A stretch of DNA of 64,000 nucleotides from Larus michahellis (Eukaryota > Chordata > Aves > Charadriiformes > Laridae), in assembly GCF_964199755.1 (NCBI RefSeq), contig NC_133897.1, positions 115,577,579 through 115,641,578 of the forward strand, read 5' to 3'. A program made the position numbers and the translations under genes. Below the pieces are notes generated by a model. The model was given only the letters and a program-made list of their open reading frames with translations. It made no database searches and had not been told where the DNA came from. Of this stretch, positions 1 through 12,746 are shown in pieces (the stretch's first letter is position 1; every line of letters begins with the position of its first letter).

Positions 1-2574
1 GCTCTTCAATTTGCAATGGCAAACTCAATTGGGAATTGGAAATTTTCACGCTCATGTCATGGCACAAACAAATTATTGAAAATATTTTGCTAATATGAGC
101 AAAGACCGAAGACAAACAGGCTTTCACAGTAAGGTTACTGATGAGATGAGTGACAGTAGGAGAAGGACTTTGGTCTGTTTTTTTTGGCATGGAAATATGA
201 TTTTCTAAATTCCCAGGAATTTAAATGCCTCTTCTCTGCTTTCATCTGCTAGTACATGTGATTTTAGCATGTTATAAAACTGTGGCTCTTAATAAAGCAG
301 CACACAAAAAACTCTCAAAATTCATTCATATGTGAGAAAGAACGTATCTTTGGAAAATCACATTTAATCTTTTTTATATAAATGGTGGTAGTGGATTATG
401 GTCGATAAGTCTCAGCAATATTTGCAGTGGTTACGTACCATGTGCTTAAAACGCGTACCTTGCCAAAATAGCGACTAGATTCAAATACCAGTTAAAAAGC
501 AATTTTCACACACAGATAATTACTTCAAATAAAAATAGTTGTACTTCTTCTATAGTTACAGAAATTAAATTAACTTAACCTCTGATATTTTAATGACTCT
601 ATGATTTAATATTCTCTAGGTAACCCGGATAATATACGTTAAGTCCTTCCGCGAACATCGCAACGAATGTTGTGTACACCGGGAGAAACATTGGGGCACT
701 CTTCCATCTCTCCTTCCCTTCCCCCACCCCATCTTTTGTGTTCATTCCTAGATAAAAAGTAAAGAAGGAACGAGGCTTTCTGTGTTGGCATTGTGAACTG
801 CAGCACAGCCACAAAAAAACTCTTGTCCTTTAAACGACTGCTGCGAGCAGCGGACGGAAGTAGGGCTTGCTTTGAGCTTGGAACGGCCAGCGAGAGCACA
901 AAATAATGACAGAGGGCACAGATACTCTGCTGAAGGCAGCGCTTGTCCTGCCCATATGCCCTCTAACAGTCAACAAATTATTTGGTGTGGAAAACACTAG
1001 CTACTCTTTCTGCATCGTTTTCTCGGTGTAAGAGAGAAGATATAAAGAATAACGCAATGTGGGGGAAGGGAGGAAAGATCTTTGCAAAGTAGCTCCCGGC
1101 ATTCTGTCATTGAGGGGGAAAGGGAAAATGTTTTGGGAAAGTGCTACTGCAATTGAATAGGTACATTCAGAAAGACCCCGGAGTCTCTCTGTAAGATGTG
1201 CCACCTTTTCCTACAGCCTTGCTCATCTTTGGTGTATCTCCTGGTAAGTCTCCTTCTATGGTGCAGGAACGGAATTGCAAAGTCTTTCCGCCACTCGTGA
1301 AAAGATTGGCCCAAAGTTTGTGACCCTGTTGAAGCAGCACTCTGAAAAAGGAAATGGGGTTTATAGAGAGAGGCAATACCTTTCCCTTAGACTCATTGAT
1401 AGAGCTGGAGTGTGAGAAATATGAGAGAGTTTGTTTCAGAGTAACTTTATCAAGTTCTCAAGGAATGGTGCCTGCAAGCTTGCCTTGTTTTATCCAGCTA
1501 CCGTTACCTCCTTTTCCCTGCAAACCTTGATTCCCTTTTATCCTTAGGCCACCATGCTGCAAATCTACTGCTATGTATTAAAAAGATCACATCGTGTAGA
1601 GAAAAAAATGTTAGACACGTTCACTTTGGAATTTCGATTAATGCTCCTTCATCTTCCGTTCCTCTTTTCTGTCTTTTGCCTTTTGCGGAGCAAATTTGAA
1701 AAGGACCATGGCTGTGGCAGAGATTAAACCCAGCTAAGCAGAGTGTCAGCAGTGCAGTAGGTCCTTAGCATGCGTCTGAGCCAATTTTCTTAGCGTGTTA
1801 CCTGATGTTCTTAACTAGCCATAGTTGCGAAGATGGCTTTTAATCAGAGATATATTATTGCATGCTTGTCTTAGTTAAGTTAATAATGTTAATCGCCAAA
1901 ATACTCTGTTAAATCATTTTTAAAAAGTTATCTCCAAGTAAAATTTCCTCCACAGATTCTCTGCCAGGAATGGAAAGAGATATTTCCGTTAGAATAGGAC
2001 GTCAAAACCTTATTCTTTATATGACTTCAGATATTGTCTTTGAAGAAAAAGATGATAATGCATTTGCCCTTCAGCAGCAGGGAGAAAGAGAATTCACTGA
2101 GATTTCCTTTTATTTTGTAAATACTATTGACGGAGGCAAATGATGGCCTCTTTCAGCTGTGGAGTCCTCAGTCTTGGTATTTGCATTAGCAAAGCTGGAA
2201 ACACTAGCATGACTTGATTTATTTACATGGACAGCGAAGCACTAAATTATATGCTTGCTGTTATCATGGTGAAATTATTGATGTTAACTGACATGAGATC
2301 CCAGGAATTTCAGAAGAGCACTGCCAAGGTGAGAGACTGAGAAAGCTAGGTAGACCCATGTAGGGAAAGTATATTTGGGACCACTCACGTACTCCCTGAG
2401 AGGTTTGATTGTGACCGTTCAGGAAAAATAACTAGACACCATTAGAAGAAAATTGAAGATACTGTCATGCACAAAACCTGTTAATAAGAGTGTTGAAGCT
2501 ATTATATAAAAATATATAACCCTTTCTTATTTGAAGTGGATTTCTATAACAGGATTTCTATAACCGTTATAAAG
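1..2574. other. unique AT-rich non-coding sequence
   Basis: I see no recognisable gene or repeat family here. Open frames are short, overlap on both strands and resemble no protein I know. Two patches around 620-690 and 838-900 hold more CpG dinucleotides than the surroundings. The stretch around 1840-2290 is rich in TAAT, ATTTGCAT-like and TTATTTAC-like motifs of the sort seen in conserved vertebrate enhancers, but conservation cannot be judged from one sequence. Confidence 0.6.
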
Positions 2575-2743
2575 GAAAGTGCCACTGGGCAATCTTTACT
2601 TTGAGTTAATGACTTCCTGGGGAAATGAAGAGCTTATCTGTGAAACTTAGAGTCGTAAGTTGCTGGGACAAAGAGCTTAGCTGGATTCAGTCAAGAAGCA
2701 AAAGCATACAATTTGGCCCTTTATAGACAGCTATCGTGACACC
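2575..2743 (+). repeat. diverged duplicated segment, copy A (partner at 3120-3283)
   Basis: This segment aligns by eye along most of its length with 3120-3283 in the same orientation. Shared blocks in the same order are AATCTT.ACTTTG.GTTAATGA, a TGGGGAA block, GACAAAGAG.TTAGCTGG, TTCAGT.AAGAA, and CAATTTGG followed by TAGA.AGCTA and GTGACA. The copies are about 545 bases apart. I do not recognise the family. It may be an old local duplication or two copies, or two parts, of an old transposable element. Confidence 0.7.
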
Positions 2744-3119
2744 TTATATAACTTAGTTAACTTGTTATCTAGAAATTTTAAGTTTCATAAGGAGGGCAGG
2801 GAATTAATGAATGCCATGGAAAGTTTATACTCTTTCTCCTAATGGCAAAACTTTTATGTGTACACCAAAAATTTTAGATTAAATAACCCCTGGGGAAAAA
2901 AAGCTTTGGTTCTGTGTTACTGTTGTATTGGGGCACAATGGGGTTGCTTTTGGGGGAGAGCCACAGTGTTTCACTCCAATCCTGCCTACACGTTTCTGCA
3001 GTCTTTCTGAAGTTCACTGCCCCACTGCCTGTATGAATTTGCGTGAGTTAAAAGTTTTATAGATGAGATGTTTTTGCGAGACTATTTTCTGGTTTCCACT
3101 GGTTTGAGAACAGCTGAAT

Positions 3120-3283
3120 GACAGCACAAGGGAAGTAATCTTAACTTTGGGTTAATGAATTTTTGGGGAAGTGTTTAACCATGGACTTCAATGCCATGAG
3201 GTACGAGGACAAAGAGTTTAGCTGGCTTCAGTGAAGAAACACTTTATAAAATTTGGACATTCGTAGAGAGCTACAGTGACATC
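3120..3283 (+). repeat. diverged duplicated segment, copy B (partner at 2575-2743)
   Basis: This is the second copy of the segment at 2575-2743, with the same block order and direction and differing by scattered substitutions and small gaps. Similarity fades on both sides: the flank after 3283 does not match the flank after 2743. No terminal repeats or target duplication are visible. Confidence 0.7.
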
Positions 3284-5092
3284 TGCAGAAGAGTTCTCAA
3301 TCCAGGGACAGATCTCTGTAAAATACTTAGCTTTTTCTTTCTACAGGTTTTTTTTAAAAAAATGCATATGCACTGTAAGAATATTATTTTTTTTTTTAAT
3401 TCATACTTCATATGGAATATTTAACTGCATAAGCAAGTCCTTCCTTGGTGACATGGTATTTATGTTGCCCTGTTTCAGGATAGATGTGTCACAGATGCAA
3501 ACAAACATTACAAATGATTTGTCTTGTAGATTTTTTTTTTTTTTTTTGGTCAAAATTGGAAAGAAACTCCTAACCTGGGAAGGGTCAATTTTCAGTAAAA
3601 TATTCCCAAAGCTACTGGTGCTGATTAAACTAGCCTTTGAGTAATGGATCTTGCCCTGTGGTGGATGTGACAATTTGTGCTAGTGATAATGAAAATAATT
3701 TCTTGACAATTCATTTCTCTTCAGAACGTGATTTAAAATAATTTTTCTGTCTTTCATTGTTGGTAAGTATCTTAATCAGTCATTTTTCAACCTACTTGGT
3801 CATCAAAAGCTTGAAAAATCCAGCAGTTCTGGGGAGTACTGACTTCTAAGGTTTGTAACTCAGCAATTTTTCTTCACTGATTTTTTCATAACTCTTCCAC
3901 TTTATGTCCTTTTAAACTGAACCCCTGGAAAATTCCTTAGGAATAGACTTTTTTTTGTATGTTGGTTAGTTTCTTTAGCTTTCTTTGCTTTTTTTTTTTT
4001 TTTAATTCTCTTTATGTAAAGGAAATCTGTATTCAAGAGAATATTAATTAATGCTAATAAAGTTTTAGAGATGAAATGCAGGTATACACAAGGTGAGGAA
4101 AAACTTTTGGTGCTTTCTACTGCCAGAACAGCATTTTAATTCCGTCTCTTTCTGAAACACAAAGGCTGGAGTTTCAATGAAAGTTGTATGCCTGTCTCCC
4201 AATTATTCCTAGCTGTGCAATGGACGTTTCCTTCTCCTGCAAGCGCTGCCTGTCTCAAACGTCTCCTTCCTGGAGAGTCTTGAGATAATCTCTCCTCTAC
4301 TGGATAATCCCCTCTCTTCTCTGGAAAAGGCATGAGCCTTGGAAGACATTACATAGGTCTTTGGTATCCTTGTGAACTTGGCTCTTGTCACTCGTCCTAC
4401 AAACGTAGGGAGCAAACAATTTGCGGTGACACTTAATGGAGCTGTGTAAACTTTCAGTAGTGTGCAGGTTATTAACAAAAATGAGGGGTTTTTTTCCTGT
4501 CTGTAAACGAAAACAAAGCATTCTTTTATGATTATTTTAAAATGATGTAACCAAATTTAAAAACACATTTTAATACAATGGAGCACTTGCTACTTACTCT
4601 CATGCTGTCTTCAACTACAAACTTGTTCATTAAGTGGGAATTCCAGATATCTGGATAATACTAAAATATTTAGACTGGGAGATACATAGGCTTAAGATCA
4701 CTATCTGAGCTCTTATGGTAGGAACTTTACTTATTTTTTTCCAATGTTTTTTGTAAAAAAAAAATAAAAATTAACTCCAAAACAGATTTCAGAGGCATTT
4801 TTTAAGGCCATAAATACCACCAAGGAAATCTGCCACCATTGTCTCAACAGGACACTACAGCATTAAGAATTGTAAATGCACCTAACTAAATAAAGATATT
4901 ACTCAGCACATATTTGTAATACTTATTTCTTTTTGCATGTGCTCCTCAGCATGTTACACAGCTATCATGGTCAGAGACCTCTTGGATACTGCAGCAGAGA
5001 CTTCTTGGGTATTGCCGCAGAAGCAAAGAGTGGTGGCAGCAACTAAACCAGGCAGGAAAGGAAACGCTGCCCAAAGTCCTGTCCGTAAGCAC
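3284..5092. other. non-coding sequence with oligo(T) tracts
   Basis: This is AT-rich with T runs at 3531-3547 and 3989-4003 and several shorter A or T runs. The 122-codon plus-strand frame that begins near 3276 reads through the T tracts as poly-Phe/Leu and is not a credible protein. Nothing else is recognised. Confidence 0.6.
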
Positions 5093-5257
5093 TTGCATCC
5101 GTTATGATGTCCGCTCCTACGGCACATGGGATTACCAAGCTTTGCTAAGTTTGAAGTACAGTAATCCTCTTTCGGGCAGTAACACGTGTAGATTCTTTAT
5201 AACAGCTTAGATGGTAATTAGCAGGGGATTTCGGATTCATTGACTGGATACAAATAT
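5093..5257 (+). repeat. old interspersed repeat, copy 1 (partner at 12602-12746)
   Basis: This segment aligns in order and orientation with 12602-12746 over about 150 bases, with roughly two thirds identity by eye. Matching blocks are TTGCATC, ATGTCC, GGCA-ATGGGATTA, AAGCTTT, a CTCTTTC block, ATAACAG, TAATTAG, and the best block GATTCATTGACTG.ATACAA. I do not recognise the family. Two diverged copies 7.5 kb apart suggest an old mobile element, or an old segmental duplication eroded outside this block. Confidence 0.6.
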
Positions 5258-8200
5258 AGCATTGGGGAGGGAAAGACCTAGGCAGCAGTTCTCAAGCGAG
5301 GGGTCACTAAAGCAAGAAGGGTTGCAGCATTTATGGGGGTGGGGATGAGCCAGCAGAATTTCGAGGAGGGGTGAGCGTTACTAGCATTTGGGATTGCAAA
5401 CATAGCGATGGAGTCTTAATCAGAAACAGGTAAAGACTGTCTTGGCTGGGAGAAGTTTCTGTTTAGATCTGTGTTTTCTTCAATATTTTGTAACCATAGA
5501 TGTAAATCCTTCGGGGCTGACACCCAGCTGGCTGTGTCAGCGTTTACTGTTCTGCTTTTGAAGTATTAAGAGAATTGCAGATGTTGAATCAGCCTTATTA
5601 ATTTAGTGTATTTTGATATGCCTTACGAGAATGGGACCGGTGTGAAGTGAGTTGAGCTATCTCCACCTGACCTTGTTTTACCTGCAGAGACATTACCACC
5701 GCAGTCAGCTGTAAGAAAATGAAATATTTTGCAAATTTTAATATTCAGCAGATTGATGTAGTGACCAAATGAATCTTACTGCAAATGCATTCGTTCTTTC
5801 TGCTTACCAAGTTTTCTACATTTTAGCTATTCAACTGGTAATAATCAAATATCACATAATACTTCTGGTCTCACTGCCAGCTAGCAAAGCTGAGCAAACA
5901 CAGAAGAACTTGCAGGTTTAAGGAAGTAAAGAAAATCCTTTTAACTTTCTATTAGTACCTGGGAGGAATGTTATTTTTGTAAGAACAAGGTTCATATGAG
6001 CTCCAAATGCAAACCTAGATCCTAGAAATATAAGCTGAATTCACACTTTTATGTGACTTAGAACCTGTAAGTTCAGCTACTAGTTTATGTATTGGCTGTT
6101 GCACACTCACTTTCTTGTCAGAAGAGCCAAGGTGCTGGAGTATATAGCCCTAGGTGAGAGCTAGGTTTGAACAGTGGTTTGATTTTAAAAAAACCCTACT
6201 GTTAAAAATTTATCTGAATTGGCTTTTTAAATTTAAGTTTTTTTAAAGCAACAATAAGAGCTTTATTTTGACTCTTACTTTGACTTGTAGTGAGCTTATA
6301 GGTTTGTTTACCAAGAATGAGCTTTTGCAACTGTTTTTTTTTAAACATTTAGTAAATGCTTTAATAATAAACATTTATTAAAAGTATGAAAAATTCTCTA
6401 TTCCTTCTGTCCTGCCCACAAGACACTAACCAAGTAACAAAAATCCATTTGTTATATTCAACTTATTGAATATTTTACAATTAAAAAGCCATCCTGTTTT
6501 TCATCAACACCTTTATTTTCTAATGAATGTTCCACAATTCCTTTTGTTTGATCCTTGCATTAGTTTCTCCCTCTCCCTCCCTCCCAAAGCACTGTATAAA
6601 CAATCCTCCTGCTTGCGGCTGCTCCTTGATGAACTCTGCAGAGTCATGGTTTTTATGTTTTTGTGAAAATATCTTCCCCTGTGCTGTTAGTGGCTTTTTC
6701 AGTAGCAGCCCTGAAAAAGTGCATCGAGAAATACTTCGATAGATTTAAGACTGAAAGCAAAAGGGAGATGACTAAGTCTACGCAGACACTTGCTTTCTGG
6801 TTCAGCTGCCAAGAGGAAGATGTTCTATGAGTGGTCAGAAAAGCACACGTTGAAACTTTACTTTTACGTCAAAATGGCAAGTCGTGTGCTGTCAGCAAAG
6901 GCTGGTGTTGGTGGGTCAGTGATCGAGCACTCCCTCAAATGGGGAAATGCTGGATTTTGACCTATCCTTTCCCCAGGAGACTGGATCGTCAGCGCTGTGA
7001 GTGTTGGGGTTTGGGTTGGGCCCTGGGCATGGGTCATAGGGGCAGGTCAGCAGCTTCCTCTTGCGGGTGCTGAGCTCAGCCTGATTTTGAGCCCCAGGGC
7101 TGCAGGTTGACCTTCTCAGGTAGATTTGAAGGTGTCTCCAGCTGCCAGTTTTTGGCTGCGTAAGGCCCATGAGCAGCTGTTTCTCCTCTCTTCCTAAATC
7201 AGATGTAAACACTATGCAAGCCACCCACAGAGTCATGCAGAAAAGCACATCTCAGGTTGGGCTTTTTTCCTGTTAAAGCTATCTTGTACAACAAATGTGC
7301 AATATCAAATACTTTATTTTGCAGGGAAAGACATAAAATCTTTAGCTCTTTGGTCAAATTATGCATCCATGAATGGGTCTTTCCTGAGTTTTTTCAGCCT
7401 TGATCTACTATTTTTTTATTTAGTTTTCATTCTGCCCAAAATTATTCTGTATTTTTAAGACCCAAATTCACAGATAGTTTCAAAACATCCAAAGTGGCAT
7501 TTTTAGATCATGAACTAGTTGCAGAATATTTTGACCTACTTGTGTAGATGAACACAAAAATTTGAAAGGAAAATAAATTTTGTCTTCAATGAATCTTAAT
7601 ACTATACGTTTTGGAAGACATCATTTCTGTTTACAGTTTATCTGAGAACTTTGTCAAATCTCTATTGAATATCAATGACAGAAAAACTCAAAAAGAAACT
7701 TCCTTTTCTCAAACTCCTCAGCAGAAAAAGATTTGAGTGCCAGGTGTAACTATTACGTTGACACCTCTTGTATGCTGTTATGTTGCCACTTTGCATGTCT
7801 ACCTGTGCCACCACTCACCATGTTCATAATGCCTGTAACTTCCTTGGGATTCATTTCTAGGGACCAGAAGGCACACTAGGCTGTTGCACTGACAAGGCAT
7901 ACTAGTATTACCTCATCCCTGATGAAATTCATAACACCCTTAATATTTCTTCTCAATGCCTAAGAATCTTAATAGGTCAATGAAAACGTACGCTTCCATC
8001 ATGACTGCCATGGTTCCCTGGGGATTGCTTCTTCGTCTGTTTTAATCACGATTAGGCATTCTATTTTTCTCACTGCTTTGTTTTCAATTGACTTGCTTAA
8101 TTAACGCATGCAAGCTAGAAAGCAAATAGAGGGGAACAGGGCAAACTGTGGGGTAGTCATTTCTTTTGTAGCTGTGCTATTCTATTGTTTTCAGTTCCAC

Positions 8201-11200
8201 GTTAACTCTGGTTCATATAATCTTTTTTCTTACTCCGTATGACTCACAGGCTAAACAGAGCAGATGGGGGAGTGATTTCAGACAGTGACCTCATTTCTGC
8301 ACATACTACTTCTCAAAAAGAGACAGCAATCAACCTGTGTCTTTCAAAAAGGAAAAGGTTTTTTTGGTTTGTTTTTTTTTTTTTTTTTTCCTTTTACTGC
8401 ATTATAGACATGAATAATTTTGAAAAGATAAAAGGGCAAAGAGGAAGAGTCTAAGCTTCTAAGCTTCTAACACTACCAGTGTTCTGAGCTGGCATAAAGA
8501 GCACTGTCAAACTTTTCAGTCCAGCTACCTTGAAATCTCCTTTCACGCTATACTTTTAGCTATTCTCTATGTATGAAGTATCCAAAAGACTATTTTATTG
8601 GTGAAATTGTTTTAAATTTAAACACATTAAATTTCTTTATAAAGAGAGTTTCTACTCATCTGTGTGTCTGAAATTAATCAGGTATTGAATTGGTTGCAGT
8701 GTTTTGGTCTTAGCTGCAGTCTCTATTGCTTCAGACAAATACACATATTAATAATTGCAAATTGCTATCAAAAAGTAGGAGTTCTCAAAAAAGTCAGTGT
8801 CTGCAATGAATTATTTTTTTTTTCCTGTGGTTTTCATTGTGATGACTAGTCCAAGAGAAAACACAGCCAGATGAAAACTGTAGGATAAAAATTTCCGTAA
8901 TGCTGGAAACATCTGATAATTTTCACTTTGTATAAATGCTAGCCAATACACATATACAGAGCAATGATCAGTCTTGAAATCGTAGAGCAAAATATAAAAC
9001 TGTAAGAGAAAGACAAGAATAACATTTCAGTAGCACCTTGGGTTTGATATTTACCTTTGCTCTAGTAGCATTTGCATCACTAAGCAGACAGCGCTCCAGT
9101 CTTACTTTGGTGTTAAACTGACTGTCGGGAATACGTCCTTAAAGCTCACAACACTTCCGTATTTTCTTCAAATCTCCAATCCAATGAGTCAAGTTTTTAC
9201 AAAAGAACCTTCCTTTTCAAAAGAGGAATTTTCCTATACTCAGAGGAAGTCTTTAAGGTTTAGAGTCAGAATCCTGAAGCTTCAGAAAGAAAGTAAGTAA
9301 GTGCCTGTATTTTTAAGCATATTTTAATTGTTAATATATATTAAACTAGTCTTTTGAGTTTTGGAAGAGGTATGACATCATAAATCTAAAGTGTCCTCAA
9401 TATGAATAAACTGCAACAGAAAGGAGCTCATTATTTTAATTTAATTTCTCTCCATACAGTTACTTAAGGATACAAATATTAGTGAATATTAATTTTCTTA
9501 AAGAGTGGGTAGCATGGTAAAACCAATGATTTGCTGTGTTATAATCACAAACATTTATACAAAATTTCTTCAAATTATAATTTCTAGAAGTTATAAAATT
9601 ATAGACAGGATGACATCAGTGATAGTAAAATACCTCATGTGAATCTGAATAATTGTCAGAAGGAGCAATTATTATGAGATGCTGACAGGAGAGTGGGGAG
9701 TTCTGGATTTCTGCTGAAATAATTGCCTGATTTGATAAGACATGAATGCGTGTTATGTCCTGTGAGTTGACTTTGCCTCTTTTAAGGGTAACTTTTGTCA
9801 GTATTTGGAGCTTTCTTATTAGAGGTGATCTCTGACAAAATTCAGTCATAAGGGGGGGACTTCCAAGGAGGTAGATCTTCTGAGCCTGCTCGGTTTGTTT
9901 TAGAAAAAAATGATTTGGTAATTTCAGTGAGAAATTAGCATTCCCTTTATTTTTCCATTTACAGCTGAAGGTATTACTCTCCATTTGATATCTTTGTATT
10001 GTTTTCTGTAGGAAGAATTTGTGGGAGGATGGTAAGACTTAATCCTGACCAAGGCAAAGAGAGACGCATTTATGCACTGCAACCTGCTCTCCAATTCTAA
10101 CCAGTGCTGGCGGAAAGCATAGCCAAGCTGAAGCCGAGACTTAAGTCCACTTTCTTACTTTATTTTCTTGTAAATGACCCCAAATAGCTGAGGCGACTGG
10201 TGATTTGTGGCTTTTTCTCCTGTCCTGCCCTTCAAACACCGCACGCAGCCTGCGAGCCAGTGCCCCAGATCCGAGGGGAGCAATGCCAAGCCCTGCCGCG
10301 GGAGACCAGCTCTGCCCAGGGCTGCATGGCCAGAAGTTCTCTGAACTTGCCAGTCATCCTCAGCGCACGTCTTTCCTAATCCCTGCTGAGGCTTGACTTG
10401 TCCTAGAGGTGGAGTTTCTTACCCTCATATTATTTCCTTTGCGAGACTTTAAAGTAGTTGCCCTTCACCCCAGAAAAGGAGAGAAAAATAATGTGACTGT
10501 AGTTTCAACGTTACGCAGCAAAGGAAACCAGAGGTCATATATGATTTTATATACTCCTCAGACTATGTGTGATGTATTGGGTTTTGTGACCTGTAAGAAA
10601 TATTTTCCTTTGTAAGAGGTGAATTTCTATTCACAGGGCACTGGAAAATCGTAAAGTTATGAGCAGAGTAGCTGTAGTCATATACATAGTTCTGCAAGTA
10701 ACTTTACAAACATACATCAGGCTAACAGATTTTTCCATTACTTCAGAATTGTTTAAGCTCCCTTAAATGGTCGAAAGCTATTTGTTGTGGTGGGGGAGGA
10801 TGAAAAGCACTTTTATAGGCTAGTTAGGAAAAAATCCCATTATATCTGTTATGTAAATATTGTGAAATCAAATTAGAGCAAAGAATATTGAAGAAGGAGG
10901 GTGAGGGGAATATTAGGAATTTCTTTTTCTCACAAAGCAGGTAAAATGCTTCATCAAGGATCTTCTCCCCTGGTGAAACTCACCCTGATTAGTTTAATTA
11001 TGCAAAGATTAGTCTTTGCTTTGTTTCTCTAAATCATAGTAATGATGGTACTGTCAGACTACAGAAGAGATACTAAGCATCTCATAGGAAGTCTTTTCTA
11101 AACCTTTGGTATAAGCTCAGAATAGAAATGTGTTTTTCAGTGTAATATTTTTCTTGAAAATTACTGTTTCAGTAAGTTAAATGGAGATAACACTCGCATT

Positions 11201-12063
11201 CTAACATGTAAATACTTCTCTCATGGATCCATATTTTGTTGGACGTTAAAAAGGGTTTAAATTTTGTAAACAGAAAAGACCATTTTATGATTGCCACAGT
11301 GTCAGAAACAGCTGTTGTATGAGCACTGGCCAGCTAATGCACTTCACAAACACTTTGCCTAATGCGAAGGCTGTAGACGTGACTGTGTCTGTTGGCATAA
11401 GCATTGGGTAAAGTAGCCAGTTAGGGTCAACGTTTGTATAGAATTGTGTAATGAGGAGATCACTAGCAACGGATTATAGAGAGATTTTATTCACCAGTGA
11501 CGATTCACATATCGAAACACCTGCAGTCTTCCACCATGAAGCCCAAGAGCGAGCCAGTTGAATGTGGAAGATGCTGAGGCTGGCCACTGGGAAACAGGAA
11601 ATCACCTGCCTGAGTCTTGTGCTGTGATGGTGTCAGGTCTGACAAGTGTGGGTATTAGCAAAAGGTGGCTATGTGTCACCTGGACTGCTTTGCTCACTTA
11701 TCTAGCTGTCAGCTCCAGCTCCTGCAGATACGTAATCTCAACTCTAATGTTTTTCCACTGGTTTTCTCTACCGCAGTGTGGTTCTCAATGGCTCTATATA
11801 CTAAAAGACTATTACGGGCAGCAATGGCTTTCAAACACGTTTGCTGCGTACTGATGAAGTAGCTCCGAGGCACTCGCTGCCTCTCTACAAGTGAAAAAAC
11901 GCTCATAAGGGAACTGGGTGTCTGCTCACTAATGTAAGACTGAGTGGAGCTTTTGGCTGTTTTCTCCTTGTGGTCCTGATTACGTGTACTCACCTACGGG
12001 CACACAGAGGGAAAGGTGGCCATTCGGTCTGAACGTGGCTTATTTGCACGCATGCCTCCCTTC
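5258..12063. other. unique non-coding sequence
   Basis: No gene or repeat family is recognised. An oligo(T) run sits at 8372-8389. A tandem copy of CTAAGCTT lies near 8451-8468. Two relatively GC-rich islands stand out, 6900-7160 and 10205-10400, the second holding several CpGs. Short frames in both lack recognisable domains. At 6971-6976 a CTTTCCCCAG acceptor-like site is followed 20 bases later by GTGAGT, which could bound a microexon but is equally likely by chance. Confidence 0.55.
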
Positions 12064-12153
12064 AGGTATTTGTACTTATTCAGCATTTGTAGTTATTTAG
12101 TATTTGTACTATTTAGCAAGTACTTGTACTTGCTAAAATATTTGTACTTGCTT
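12064..12153 (+). repeat. TATTTGTACTT minisatellite with internal palindrome
   Basis: The unit TATTTGTACTT or close variants (CATTTGTAGTT, TATTTGTACTA) recurs about five times with short spacers. Within it, TAGCAAGTAC at 12114-12123 and GTACTTGCTA at 12126-12135 form a perfect 10-base inverted repeat with a 2-base spacer. It is translated as a Tyr/Leu-rich stretch in one short frame, which is a consequence of the repeat and not a gene. Confidence 0.75.
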
Positions 12154-12601
12154 ATGCCAATAACAGAAAGTCAAATACTCCCTTTGGAAAGCTCGGGGGG
12201 TCAGAGTGTGACGAGGCAGCCTGCTCCCCCTTGGCTTTGCACTCACTCTCTTGAACCTGTCCTATGGGCCTCATTTTCCCAGTTTTGTAAAACCACTTTC
12301 TGAGGTGCTGGTTAGAGTTTTATAAACATATACACTTGTACATTGGTGATGATCAGATATTCCTTAAGGTTAACCATTAAAAATAATCATACAAAACAAA
12401 AAAGAGAGTCCCGTGACAAACAAAAATTACACTAAAGAAAAAAATCCATTTTATAGTCCCTAGGGCTTAAAATATGAGGATTGTCTGACATATTAGCTGT
12501 AATGAAGGGAATAATAATTTTTTTTCTGATTACTCAAATGTTTTCACAATTTCTATCTACAAGGCACAGATTCACAGCGCTTTTGACTAGAAAAATAGCC
12601 T

Positions 12602-12746
12602 TTTGCATCACAATGTCCCTTCTTTGGGCATAGGGGATTAATAAGCTTTTTGTGAGTAATAAGTCTCTTTCATGCAATATGTGGATTCATAACAGTTTAC
12701 ATTATAATTAGAGAGTAATTTAGATTCATTGACTGTATACAACTAT
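12602..12746 (+). repeat. old interspersed repeat, copy 2 (partner at 5093-5257)
   Basis: This is the second copy of the element at 5093-5257. The block around 12722-12746, GATTCATTGACTGTATACAA and onward, is the best conserved part, with only two differences in 24 bases. The right-hand boundary of similarity is sharp in both copies, just after the ATACAA-TAT block, as expected for an element end. Confidence 0.6.
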
